Shown here: in pieces, positions 7,901 through 15,291 of the stretch
Numbering within the stretch: position 1 is the first letter of the stretch
Layout of the letters: every line of letters starts with the position of its first letter
Assembly (NCBI GenBank): GCA_009924095.1
Contig: RFSG01000020.1
Span: 1 to 33,501 of the forward strand
From: Sphingobacteriia bacterium
Lineage (GTDB): Bacteria > Bacteroidota > Bacteroidia > J057 > RFSG01
Direction: 5' to 3'
Length of the DNA: 33,501 bases
The notes under the pieces: model-generated
What the model saw: the letters and a program-made list of their open reading frames with translations, nothing else
Database searches by the model: none
Told to the model about the DNA's origin: nothing
Program-made: the position numbers and the translations under genes

Positions 7901-9740
7901 ATAAGAACGTATTCGCTCCAGAACCCAAGCCAGTCACTCCTGAGTTGAATAAATTGTTGGTGGTGATAGACCCCGTACCAGATACTAATGACCAACTTCC
8001 GGTGCTGGGGGTAGGGTTTACAGCAGCAAAAGTTCCTGAACTAGAACAGATCGTTTGATTAGATCCTGCGTTAGCATTCGGAATATTATTCGTGATGGTA
8101 ACGGATGAAGTACTGAGGCAAGCACCATTGGTGATTGTCCAAAGAAAAACATTTGCACCTGATCCTAATCCGGATACTCCTGAATTAAACAAAGTAGAAT
8201 TTGAAATAGTAGCTGTTCCGCTCACTAAGCTCCAATTTCCTGTTCCTACACTAGGGGAATTACCCGCTAAAGTTGCAGTAAGAGAGCAAGCAGATTGATT
8301 GCTTCCAGCATTCGCTGTTGTTGGGGTTTGATTGGTAAGCGTTACTTGACTGGTGGCCGTACAAACTCCATTACTCACTGTCCATAGGAAAACATTAGCC
8401 CCAGACCCTAATCCTGTAACCCCTGAATTAAATAAAGTGGTACTGGTTACAGATCCACTTCCGGATACCAATGACCAAGTTCCTGAATTCGGGGTTGGAT
8501 TAGTTGCTGCCATGGTTGCCGAAGTGGCACATAAGGTTTGACTTGCGCCGGCCGCTGCAGTTGGGGTTGCTAAAATATTGATTGTATAATCTTCATATTC
8601 TCCTCCATCTGTTGTATTGGTACCCGAAGGGTAATACGTTGCTGCACAAGTTAAAACATTCGGAGCTACCGACAATACTCGCATTCGAACACTACCGGTT
8701 ACAGCAGTACCCGGTATGGTCACATTTCCAGTTCCCGGAGATGTTGAGGGAGAAGTAGGGGTTAAAACATTTTCTCCTGGATCATTAAAGTCTCCATCAT
8801 TGTTGTAGTCAATCCAAGCAGTTTTACCTTGCGCCACTCCGGTAGAAGCAATGCTTAAATTATAGGTGCTACCTTTACAAACAGAGGTGGTAAGATTACT
8901 GAAGTTTTGATACGCAGTATTGTTATTGTAAGTGGAGTTATTATTTATCGTGTTAAACGAAACGTTCGAAATGTAATCCAACGTAGTGTTACAAACTGTA
9001 TTAAAAGGAACTCCACATAGAATATTAACTTGAACTGTATTGGAATAAGCTATACATCCTCCGTTGATTAATCTGGCCCTAACAAACAAAGTACTATTGT
9101 TAAAATCTCCCACGAAAAAATTCGGATTCGGATTGGTATTATTAATGGTAGTCCAGGGGGGTGAATTGTAATAAAACTCCCAATTAATGGTTCCGGTGTA
9201 TCCAGTTAAATTAAAAGAAACGGTATCGTTGGTTAGAACAGTTGATCGAGAACCCACCAAAGTTCCCCCATTTGCTGGGGTTACACATTGTACTTGACGA
9301 ATACGTAGGTTGGTTCCAAATGAACTGTTGATGTAACATCCTGTTAAAAAGAACGGATCATATTCAGTGGTAATAATCCTATAAATCCCAGAAGTTGAAG
9401 GCGTCCAAGTTACTTTTGCCTGGGTACCACAGGTGTTGTTATTGTAAGTGTTGGGTACATACACCCCAAGGTCAGTATTTATAGAAAGTTCTGTATCATA
9501 AGAAGTAGAACCTCCATCTGAAGTACAATAGGAGAATTCATAAACATTCCCAACGGTTGCATTAAAGCGAATATATTCTCCTCCAAACACATTGGAATAG
9601 GTGGTAAATGAAAATCCTGGGGTAATAGGAGCAACACCGTAGTTGTACCCCCCTTGGCATTGACCCAATATTTGTTGAGGAAAATTTAAAATAATCCCTG
9701 AGAGAAGAAAAAGGCAGTAAGGAAAAAAGTTAATTTTCAT
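4914..9740 (-). CDS. Giant T9SS-secreted repeat protein (GEVED, 13 Cys-paired repeats, PKD, type A sorting domain)
   Basis: The 1608-residue protein starts with a signal peptide (about 1-26, ending ILG before QCQGG). A beta-rich N-terminal domain (~27-152) and an Ig-like stretch (~153-242) follow. A GEVED domain covers ~255-390, with DYNNDGDFND and the hallmark GGEYEDYTINI. Thirteen tandem repeats of about 80 residues occupy 394-1453, each with one Cys after a QTxC-like start and a second about 55 residues on. A PKD-like domain (~1454-1520, YEWNFDDGT) and a T9SS type A C-terminal domain (~1535-1608: FILPNPAE, LPRGIYWIE, GKVILH) finish the protein. It should be exported by Sec, passed through T9SS and attached at the cell surface or released. 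The architecture suggests a stalk-like adhesin or matrix protein; the ligand is unknown. It has its own transcription unit, divergent from rsmG. Confidence 0.9.
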   Translation of the reverse strand: MKINFFPYCLFLLSGIILNFPQQILGQCQGGYNYGVAPITPGFSFTTYSNVFGGEYIRFNATVGNVYEFSYCTSDGGSTSYDTELSINTDLGVYVPNTYNNNTCGTQAKVTWTPSTSGIYRIITTEYDPFFLTGCYINSSFGTNLRIRQVQCVTPANGGTLVGSRSTVLTNDTVSFNLTGYTGTINWEFYYNSPPWTTINNTNPNPNFFVGDFNNSTLFVRARLINGGCIAYSNTVQVNILCGVPFNTVCNTTLDYISNVSFNTINNNSTYNNNTAYQNFSNLTTSVCKGSTYNLSIASTGVAQGKTAWIDYNNDGDFNDPGENVLTPTSPSTSPGTGNVTIPGTAVTGSVRMRVLSVAPNVLTCAATYYPSGTNTTDGGEYEDYTINILATPTAAAGASQTLCATSATMAATNPTPNSGTWSLVSGSGSVTSTTLFNSGVTGLGSGANVFLWTVSNGVCTATSQVTLTNQTPTTANAGSNQSACSLTATLAGNSPSVGTGNWSLVSGTATISNSTLFNSGVSGLGSGANVFLWTITNGACLSTSSVTITNNIPNANAGSNQTICSSSGTFAAVNPTPSTGSWSLVSGTGSITTNNLFNSGVTGLGSGANTFLWTVNNGICTNTSQVTINNQSPSTANAGGNQSVCSSTATLAGNAPSIGTGNWTLISGSAGISNSGLFNSGLTGIGVGPNVLQWTITNGACSSSAQVTITNNTPTTALAGSNQTICTNSTTLAGNTPTNGTGVWSVSSGSATITNTSSPTSGVTAIGAGTNVLIWGITTTCGTSTSSVTIVNDQPTTSNAGIAQTVCSNTATLAGNTPVQGTGAWSVLNGSGTFASPNSPNSNVTGVGLGNNTYQWTITQGSCTSTSSVQISYGPPSAAVAGANQTLCTNQTIMAATAPSVGTGTWSLLSGNGTLSNPNSATSSVTNLGAGTNTFLWTVSNTCGSSTASVNLVNAVPSPSVAGADQTLCVSTSASLNATPPIQGTGTWSVISGTGTFVNANSPTTTVNGLSNGNNQFLWTVSTGSCFSTSQVNILVANGLANAQAGADQTICGSAAQLNAVSPSVGSGSWSVISGGALLADNTLNTSGVSSLQIGSNLFEWTVVYQGCVGHDTISILSEQLPTVVSAGPDQGLCLTQTQLQAQSPTTGVGAWSVINGTATIQNPLSATSSVSGLSSGNTTLRWTVSNSCGTATDDVVLNVGQNLTASSAGADQTVCGDSAFLGAVAPLNGIGTWSQITGGVLFTNPNQALDTVRNLSFGSQSLIWTVTYGLCTARDTVVITRNFPPTQADAGPDQQNCSSTAQLAGNTPVVGQGTWIVVGGSAIVNNPSSPTSGVTNLSSGTNTLRWYISNGNCPSNYDEVLLIRNAPGTQAVVGNDIFTCATVVTLSANTPTIGTGQWSTLFGSGIVTNFTQPNAQAVGITIGDSSGFVWTISLGFCATKDTLVVTTVNPPIASFTDTLIGTAVHFTNSSQLATHYEWNFDDGTVSTLVNPIHQYTASGVYQVRLVAFGPCENDTTYLSVPYFITDNASDIETKELFILPNPAETFVTVAVAPGVRKISITEVSGRIIETRDILAGEEEIRFSVENLPRGIYWIEAGAKRGKVILH
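5382..8561 (-). repeat. 13 tandem ~80-residue repeats inside the surface protein gene
   Basis: The repeat runs from residue 394 to about 1453. Consensus features in order are AGxNQTxC, P...GTGxWSxxSGxxxI, a Ser/Asn-rich link, VTGLGSGxNxFLWTVxNGxC, TSxVTI and a closing Pro. Both cysteines are present in all 13 units. The first four units (N-terminal) are the most alike; units 9-13 are much more diverged and carry a DT(V/I/L) pattern after the second Cys. Units 1-4 alternate in length 80-81-80-81 residues. Confidence 0.9.
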
Positions 9741-9973
9741 AATTTGTTCTATATCAGCATCATTTGTATCATTTCTCTTTCAATTTAGGGTGTTTTGAAG
9801 TACCCAAAGTTTGATTCAAAATTTGCTTTTTTTATTTGGGTTAAAGTTAATTAAAAAAAAGGACAAGGCATTAACTTACTAAAGGGAAAGGGGATGAGTT
9901 CATTTTATTCTATTTTGTTTCTTGGGAATTAATTAATCATCCTTTTAGGAAAAAAGGAAAGTATATTTGAGGA

Positions 9974-10618
9974 ATGGAAAGCGGGAAATTTGAGGAAATT
10001 CATAAGTATTTTCCGGGATTAACTTCAGGGCAAATACAACAATTTGAGAAAGTTTCAGAAGCGCTTCAAATTTGGAATCCTCAAATCAATGTAATTAGCA
10101 GGAAAGATATCGGCGAGTTGGAAATTCATCATTTGTTACACTCACTAACCATCGCACATTATTGTACTTTCAATCCTGGGGCAAGAGTAATAGATGCAGG
10201 CACTGGAGGAGGTTTTCCAGGAATTCCTTTGGCGATTTTATTTCCTGAGGTGGAGTTTGTGCTAGTAGATTCGATTGCTAAAAAAATAAAAGTAGTATCC
10301 GCAATTATAGAAGCAGCTGAACTTAAGAACGTAAAAGCAATATGTTCTAGAACAGAAGTTCTTTCAAGTGGGCAAGCAGATTATGTGGTTTCCAGAGCTG
10401 TTTCCCATATGAAAGAATTTATCCAACTCGTTAAACATCTATTAATTCCCGGGCAACAAGGAACATTGCCTTCCGGGATATTGTATTTAAAAGGAGGAGA
10501 TTTAGAAGCCGAACTTGCTTCGATTTCTGGAAAGATTACGACATGGCCATTATTCCAAGATTTTCCCCTTCCGTATTTTGAAACCAAATTTCTTGTACAT
10601 CTGAAGCTTTCCCGATAA
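9974..10618 (+). CDS. rsmG: 16S rRNA (guanine-527-N7)-methyltransferase
   Basis: RsmG (GidB) methylates N7 of G527 in 16S rRNA using S-adenosylmethionine. The 214-residue protein shows the family signature NVISRKD near residue 38 and the SAM-binding motif VIDAGTGGGFPGIPLAI (about 72-88), followed by the acidic VLVDSIAKK segment and the VVSRAV motif. Length matches the family. The start ATG 9974 is preceded by TATATTTG at 9962-9969, which fits the Bacteroidota -7 box; if used, the mRNA would be almost leaderless, but no TTG sits at the right -33 distance. It is divergent from the giant surface protein gene across a 233-bp AT-rich gap. The nuoA promoter lies in its 3' end. Confidence 0.93.
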   Translation: MESGKFEEIHKYFPGLTSGQIQQFEKVSEALQIWNPQINVISRKDIGELEIHHLLHSLTIAHYCTFNPGARVIDAGTGGGFPGIPLAILFPEVEFVLVDSIAKKIKVVSAIIEAAELKNVKAICSRTEVLSSGQADYVVSRAVSHMKEFIQLVKHLLIPGQQGTLPSGILYLKGGDLEAELASISGKITTWPLFQDFPLPYFETKFLVHLKLSR

Positions 10619-10623
10619 CTTTG
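10593..10623 (+). promoter_or_regulatory. Bacteroidota-type promoter for nuoA, overlapping the 3' end of rsmG
   Basis: TTG at 10593-10595 is followed after exactly 20 nt by TAACTTTG at 10616-10623, a full match to TTG-N17-23-TAnnTTTG. The -33 box lies inside the rsmG coding sequence and the -7 box begins within its stop codon region. The predicted start of transcription is about 10 nt before ATG 10641. Confidence 0.65.
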
Positions 10624-10640
10624 TTTAGTAAATCATTTAC

Positions 10641-10994
10641 ATGGCAGAATACATTGCACTCTTAATATTAGTAGGTATAGCAGTTTTTTTAGGGCTGTTG
10701 CTTACCAATTTATCCGGAATTACAGGACCTTTGCGTCCCAATCGTATTAAAGATTCGCCTTATGAATCAGGGATGGATCCGGTAGGAACTGCCCGTGACC
10801 GATTCTCTGTAAAATTTTATTTGGTGGGGATGTTCTTTATCTTGTTTGATATAGAATTGGTGTTCATGTATCCTTGGGCTGTTCAATACAAAAACTTAGG
10901 ATGGTTTGGATTTGTGGAAATGTTGGTTTTTGTGGTAATCTTATTCGTGGGATTTTTTTACATCTTGAAAAAAGGTGGACTTAAATGGGAATAA
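10641..10994 (+). CDS. nuoA: NADH-quinone oxidoreductase subunit A
   Basis: NuoA is a small membrane-arm subunit of respiratory complex I (NDH-1), near the quinone chamber. The 117-residue protein has three hydrophobic segments (~4-22, ~62-80, ~89-109) and the conserved loop YESGMDPVGTARDRFSVKFY between the first and second, followed by FDIELVFMYPWA, all diagnostic of the family. It is full length. nuoB follows after 53 bp, but no nuoC or further subunits are found in the window. It has its own promoter within the end of rsmG. Confidence 0.95.
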   Translation: MAEYIALLILVGIAVFLGLLLTNLSGITGPLRPNRIKDSPYESGMDPVGTARDRFSVKFYLVGMFFILFDIELVFMYPWAVQYKNLGWFGFVEMLVFVVILFVGFFYILKKGGLKWE

Positions 10995-11047
10995 TATCCC
11001 GGAATCAACAGACTTTTAAATTTTAATAAAATACAAAAACGCATACC

Positions 11048-11530
11048 ATGGGAATCGAAAAAGCATTAGCTAAAACAGGGTTTCTTACCACTACCGTAGA
11101 TGCGGTTACCAATTGGGCACGGGCTAATGCATTATGGCCTATGCCTATGGGTTTAGCTTGTTGTGCTATTGAAATGATGGCGTTTGCCGGACCAAAATAT
11201 GATGCCTCACGATTTGGATCCGAAGTGTTTAGGTTTTCTCCCCGTCAGGCTGATCTTATGATTGTTGCTGGATGGTGCTCCTACAAAATGGCACATGCTG
11301 TAAAAAGAATCTGGGATCAAATGCCCGACCCCAAATGGTGTATAGCCATGGGCGCTTGTGCTTCCTCTGGAGGAATGCACAGGGTTTACGGAGTGGTTCA
11401 AGGAATTGATACTTTTTTACCCGTGGATGTTTATATCCCCGGTTGTCCTCCGCGACCCGAAACTGTTTTACATGCCCTTCAAACTATTCAAGAGAAAATA
11501 ATTAAAGAGCATTCTATCCTTCAGGATTAA
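11048..11530 (+). CDS. nuoB: NADH-quinone oxidoreductase subunit B
   Basis: NuoB carries the terminal [4Fe-4S] cluster N2 that passes electrons to quinone in complex I. The 160-residue protein has the four expected ligands: the tandem pair Cys38-Cys39 in [10 protein letters not shown], Cys104 in MGACASSGG and Cys133 in IPGCPPRPE. Length is normal. A further cysteine occurs in [10 protein letters not shown], outside the cluster-binding set. It pairs with nuoA, but downstream genes are unrelated, so the remaining 9 to 12 subunits must be encoded elsewhere if the complex is complete. Menaquinone genes (mqnE, mqnA) lie 6 kb downstream. Confidence 0.95.
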   Translation: MGIEKALAKTGFLTTTVDAVTNWARANALWPMPMGLACCAIEMMAFAGPKYDASRFGSEVFRFSPRQADLMIVAGWCSYKMAHAVKRIWDQMPDPKWCIAMGACASSGGMHRVYGVVQGIDTFLPVDVYIPGCPPRPETVLHALQTIQEKIIKEHSILQD

Positions 11531-11593
11531 TTCTTCGCTATTCTATTTCCTCTGGAAAACTGTGTTGGGTAGATTGTTTCGAATAGAAAAGTC

Positions 11594-12430
11594 TTGACCT
11601 CAACACTTCCCATATTTCAGTCTCCAGCATTTGTTGAACTTCATCCACGGTTAACCTATTGGAATGGCATTGCAGGGAAATTCGAACAAAATATCTTCTC
11701 AGTTCCAGGCTTGGGAAGTTTTGCTGGCTGGTTACCTACTTTAAATTTTACAGAACTTCAATATCCTCCATTTCCTGATTTTGTCCACTGGACTTTACCT
11801 CCAATTTTTTATAACCCTACTGCCTTTTTAAAAACCATCCAATCCATCTCTACCTCTCTTTGGAAATGGGAAAAAATTGAAAGCACTTGGTATTTTGATT
11901 TGACTGAAAAATCCTTTGAGGTGTCGCATGGAAATCGAAAAAAAATCCAACAATGTTTATCTTCAGGTGCGACAATTCAACGGGTTCCGCTTAGTAACTG
12001 GTTATCGGTTTACGAGTTAATTTCCTTAAATCGAAAAGATAAAGGATATACTTTATCAATGTCTCCGAAACAGGTGGAAGAAATGATTTTTACCTTTCCG
12101 AATCAAACCCGAATGTTTGAAGTGGTCAATCCCCAAAATCAAAGATTAGCAGCTGCCTGGGTTTTGATTCCCATGGCTGATTATGCACAAGTAGTGTATT
12201 GGGCACATCATCCTTCGGCAGAGGCTTTAAGTCCGGTCGCTTTATTATGTGAAGGGATTCAAAATTATTGTAGAGCAGAGGGAATTACCTATTTGGATTT
12301 AGGAACGGCAACTACCTCTGATGGCATACCTAATGCGGGACTCACCCGATTTAAACAAAACTTAGGAGCCCTTCCTTCTTTAAAGTGTACTTTATCTCTG
12401 GATATTAAAAAAGCAGCTTATGGATCGTGA
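11594..12430 (+). CDS. GNAT/FemAB-like acyltransferase, substrate unknown
   Basis: The 278-residue soluble protein resembles acyl-CoA N-acyltransferase fold proteins of the FemAB/BioF2 type. The C-terminal half shows RLAAAWVLIPM (a GNAT-like beta hairpin) and then YLDLGTATTSDGIPNAGLTRFKQNLGA, where G-L-xx-F-K-xx-x-G is the usual ending of this fold. No signal peptide or membrane segment is present. No ATG is available near the start: an in-frame TAG at 11570 is followed by TTG 11594, and the next Met is deep inside the protein. Its 3' end overlaps the next methyltransferase gene by 11 bp, tying it to the six-gene cluster. It may acylate an amino group on the cluster product, but this is inferred from context only. 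Confidence 0.65.
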   Translation: MTSTLPIFQSPAFVELHPRLTYWNGIAGKFEQNIFSVPGLGSFAGWLPTLNFTELQYPPFPDFVHWTLPPIFYNPTAFLKTIQSISTSLWKWEKIESTWYFDLTEKSFEVSHGNRKKIQQCLSSGATIQRVPLSNWLSVYELISLNRKDKGYTLSMSPKQVEEMIFTFPNQTRMFEVVNPQNQRLAAAWVLIPMADYAQVVYWAHHPSAEALSPVALLCEGIQNYCRAEGITYLDLGTATTSDGIPNAGLTRFKQNLGALPSLKCTLSLDIKKAAYGS

Positions 12431-13163
12431 TTTAGAACAATATGCTAGAGATTATCAAATCCAACCCTTTGAACCATTTCTGGTTAAGGCACGTCAACAA
12501 TTATGGTTGAATAAAATGGGGGATGTTTCGAATAGCTCAATACTTGAAATTGGGTGTGCAAGTGCACCTGCGTTTACTTGGATATTTTCTTGTAAAAACC
12601 TGTTAGTCCTTGAGCCTTCAACTATTTTTTATGATCAAGCCATCACAACTTTTCAAAATAGTAGTATTGCCTACCCGGTTGAAATTCTTCCCCTAAAGAT
12701 TGAAGATTGGTTGAAGCAAGTCACAACCCCTATGGATGTGATACTCATGAGCAGTTTGTTACATGAATTACCAGATCCACAACAAACCCTTCAAGAACTG
12801 CGGAAGGCATTGTCTCCAAAAGGAAAATTATTTCTAACCGTTCCCAATGCGTATTCTTTTCATCGCCGATTGGCTGTAGCCATGGGGGCGATTGCGGATG
12901 TTCAATCTTTCTCAGGAGCCAATCATCATTTTCAACAGCAACAAGTATTTACACCCATAATTTTAGAGGATCTATTAAACAAAACCGGTTATGCGATTGT
13001 GGAAGCTGGGGATTATTTTATTAAACCCTTCACACATGCTCAACTCCAAAAGATGGTAGATAATGATATTATAAATATTGATATAATAAATGGATTGATG
13101 AAATTGTCAGCGGAATTACCGGGTTGGGGGGCTGAACTTTATCGTATTGTGAAACCCCTATGA
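12420..13163 (+). CDS. Class I SAM-dependent methyltransferase (first of a paralogous pair)
   Basis: The 247-residue protein has a class I methyltransferase core: motif I SILEIGCASAPAF (~40-52), an acidic strand LLVLEPS, VILMSSLLHELPDP (motif II/post-motif) and LSPKGKLFLTVPNAYS (motif III). The glycine-rich loop is degenerate (GCASA instead of GxGxG), so cofactor binding may be altered. The region after motif III (PNAYSFHRRLAVAMG) and the C-terminal AELPGW segment match the second methyltransferase at 14557, showing that the two are paralogues. It overlaps the upstream gene by 11 bp and the downstream oxidoreductase by 4 bp (ATGA). Substrate unknown. Confidence 0.75.
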   Translation: MDRDLEQYARDYQIQPFEPFLVKARQQLWLNKMGDVSNSSILEIGCASAPAFTWIFSCKNLLVLEPSTIFYDQAITTFQNSSIAYPVEILPLKIEDWLKQVTTPMDVILMSSLLHELPDPQQTLQELRKALSPKGKLFLTVPNAYSFHRRLAVAMGAIADVQSFSGANHHFQQQQVFTPIILEDLLNKTGYAIVEAGDYFIKPFTHAQLQKMVDNDIINIDIINGLMKLSAELPGWGAELYRIVKPL

Positions 13164-14527
13164 AACCCTTAGTAATTGGAAATTCCCTTGCCGCCATAGT
13201 AGCGCTAGAAGAATTTAAGAACAAAAATCAGAAGGTTTCCTGGGTTGATACTGGAGGTCCTGCAGGTGGAATTTTTGGCGGGATGAAGTGGCAAGATGAA
13301 ACCATCACTGATGTTGGGATGAATTTATTGGAATTCACTCAATTGCGATCACCCAATACTCATTCTGATGTATTTTTATATCAACCGGATAACAGAGTCG
13401 ACCTCCCTCGGTTTTTTCCTATTGTTCAAAAATGGATAGAGGCTCGAGTTGAGGTTCAGCAGGTAGATACGCCTCTTCAATACTGGAGAGGGATTACAAC
13501 CCTCGATTTATTAATTGCCAATGAACCTGAATGTCTTCACCTGTTGCCACACATGATTCAGCAAGAAATTCTGGCAAGCTTAAGTATTCCTGAGGATGAT
13601 TTGCATGCGCGGAATAAATTTAATACGCCTGAAGGTATCATTCCTCCTACTTATGCACAGATGGGAGAAGCAAATCATGGATCTTGGCTTCAGAAAAATC
13701 TGATGGATTCATGGGTAGAAAAGAACATTAGAATATCTTCAAACGAATTGCCTGGAAGATATCATCGAGTAGCTTGGGCTCCTTTATTTTATCCTGAAAC
13801 ACTAATAGCTTTTTTAACTGATAAATCCTTCCGTCTTTCCCCAACACTGTTTGCATATCCTACACTAGAACGATTTGGAGCCTGGATGGATAAATTATAT
13901 TATCAATTTATTCAAACCCCAACCATCCAGTATTTTCAAGGTCTTCCTCTTCAGCTCAATAAAAACGCGCAAGGATGGGAGGTTCATATTGGCAAAGAAG
14001 TTATTTCGACGTCCCATATTATCTGGACAGGAAGCCTGCATTCTTTTGCATCCGCAGTAGGAGAAAAAGAAATTCCTGTTTTTGAACAAACGGGATGGCA
14101 TTGGATAAAACTAACCTGGAATCGAAAACATTTAATAAAGAATTTCTCAGTATTAAATATCCCTGAAAAAGAAATTCCAGTAACCCGAATTACCCATCTT
14201 TCTCATACCCAATCTTCGGAAGAAATAACCTTGTTTGCAGAAATCCCTTATCAAGATACCCCAGATCCTCAACGAGTGATTGAAACGCTTTGGAAATCTG
14301 GCTTAATTGAATCAGGGATACAACCCTTAACTATTTTGCAACAATCTTCAGGGCCTAGGTTTGTTTTACCCTATTTATCTCAAATAGAAACGTGGAATCA
14401 TTTTCGTCAAACCTTATTGGATAAATACTCTGGATTAACCTTAATGGGAAGTGCCGCGCCTTACAATGCTTCCAGTTTTAATGATCAAATATTGCAAGGA
14501 ATTAAAGCAGGACAATCCAGCCTATAA
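13160..14527 (+). CDS. FAD/NAD(P)-binding oxidoreductase of amine-oxidase/UGM-like type
   Basis: The 455-residue protein opens with a Rossmann nucleotide-binding strand, PLVIGNSLAAIVALEEF (glycine motif slightly degenerate), then VSWVDTGGPAGGIFGG and DVGMNLLEF. That layout follows flavin-dependent amine oxidases, protoporphyrinogen oxidases and UDP-galactopyranose mutases. The C-terminus (LMGSAAPYNASSFNDQILQGI) resembles their closing FAD-binding segment (GxxxxYxxxSxxDxIxxG). No membrane segment or signal peptide is seen. The start overlaps the upstream methyltransferase by 4 bp, and another methyltransferase follows after 29 bp. It presumably oxidises or isomerises the cluster intermediate. 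Homology to a specific enzyme is not clear, so no symbol is given. Confidence 0.65.
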   Translation: MKPLVIGNSLAAIVALEEFKNKNQKVSWVDTGGPAGGIFGGMKWQDETITDVGMNLLEFTQLRSPNTHSDVFLYQPDNRVDLPRFFPIVQKWIEARVEVQQVDTPLQYWRGITTLDLLIANEPECLHLLPHMIQQEILASLSIPEDDLHARNKFNTPEGIIPPTYAQMGEANHGSWLQKNLMDSWVEKNIRISSNELPGRYHRVAWAPLFYPETLIAFLTDKSFRLSPTLFAYPTLERFGAWMDKLYYQFIQTPTIQYFQGLPLQLNKNAQGWEVHIGKEVISTSHIIWTGSLHSFASAVGEKEIPVFEQTGWHWIKLTWNRKHLIKNFSVLNIPEKEIPVTRITHLSHTQSSEEITLFAEIPYQDTPDPQRVIETLWKSGLIESGIQPLTILQQSSGPRFVLPYLSQIETWNHFRQTLLDKYSGLTLMGSAAPYNASSFNDQILQGIKAGQSSL

Positions 14528-14556
14528 GCAATTGGAATTCTCCGTAATTTGCTTGT

Positions 14557-15291
14557 ATGATAGCGGAAAACTCCTCTTTAGATCCTATTGCGGGAAATTA
14601 CCATTTACAAGATCCATTAGGAGATAAACATATTGAAGCAGCAGCGCAACGGTACACTTTTGAGTGGGTGTTTTCGCATATTCCTGAAGGTAGCCGAGTA
14701 TTGGAAATGGGAACCGGTGAAGGTTTATTTACAAGGGAATTATTGGACCGGAAAATAAATGCAGAAGTAGTAGAAGGATCTTCTGTTTTAGTAGAACATT
14801 TACAAAAACAGTTTCCTCAATTAACAGTACATTCTGCGTGGTTTGAAAATTTTGTTCCTTCTACTCCCTATGACGTCGTATTGGCGGGTCATGTTTTGGA
14901 ACATATTATTAATCCGGTTGAATTATTAATACATATGAAATCATGGCTAGCCCCGGGGGGTAAAATTATTGTTATCGTACCGAACAAAAAGTCCTTACAT
15001 AGACAACTTGCAGTTAAAATGGGATTACAACCTGCGTTAGACACTTTAGGTATGCGCGATCAGCAAGTAGGCCATGTGCGAGTGTATGGTATGGATACCT
15101 TGAAGGCTGATTTATCCTCTGCTGGTTTTAAGGTTTCTTCGGTTACGGGTTTCTTTTTAAAAGTTTTGCCTAATTCTATGATGACCGGTTTTAGTGATTC
15201 CTTATTGAAGGCATTAAATGAAATATCTGCGGATCTACCACCTGAATGGATGGCAAATATTGGGTGTATAGCCGAAGTTGAAGAGTTATGA
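14557..15291 (+). CDS. Class I SAM-dependent methyltransferase (second of a paralogous pair)
   Basis: The 244-residue protein has an intact SAM-binding loop, VLEMGTGEGLFTREL (~48-62), the acidic end of strand 2 (AEVVEGSS), VLAGHVLEHIINP (post-motif) and LAPGGKIIVIVPNKKS (motif III). PNKKSLHRQLAVKMG and the C-terminal SADLPPEW mirror PNAYSFHRRLAVAMG and SAELPGW in the gene at 12420. Unlike that copy it keeps the canonical GxGxG. Its stop overlaps the glycosyltransferase start by 4 bp. Typical relatives methylate small molecules, sugars or quinones; substrate unknown here. Confidence 0.8.
   Translation: MIAENSSLDPIAGNYHLQDPLGDKHIEAAAQRYTFEWVFSHIPEGSRVLEMGTGEGLFTRELLDRKINAEVVEGSSVLVEHLQKQFPQLTVHSAWFENFVPSTPYDVVLAGHVLEHIINPVELLIHMKSWLAPGGKIIVIVPNKKSLHRQLAVKMGLQPALDTLGMRDQQVGHVRVYGMDTLKADLSSAGFKVSSVTGFFLKVLPNSMMTGFSDSLLKALNEISADLPPEWMANIGCIAEVEEL

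Noticed and set aside
5410..8541. Several plus-strand open frames of 60-72 codons opposite the surface protein gene
   Set aside because: They recur at the same place in successive repeats and have similar, low-complexity Val/Pro-rich products. They are antisense shadows of the repeat coding sequence.
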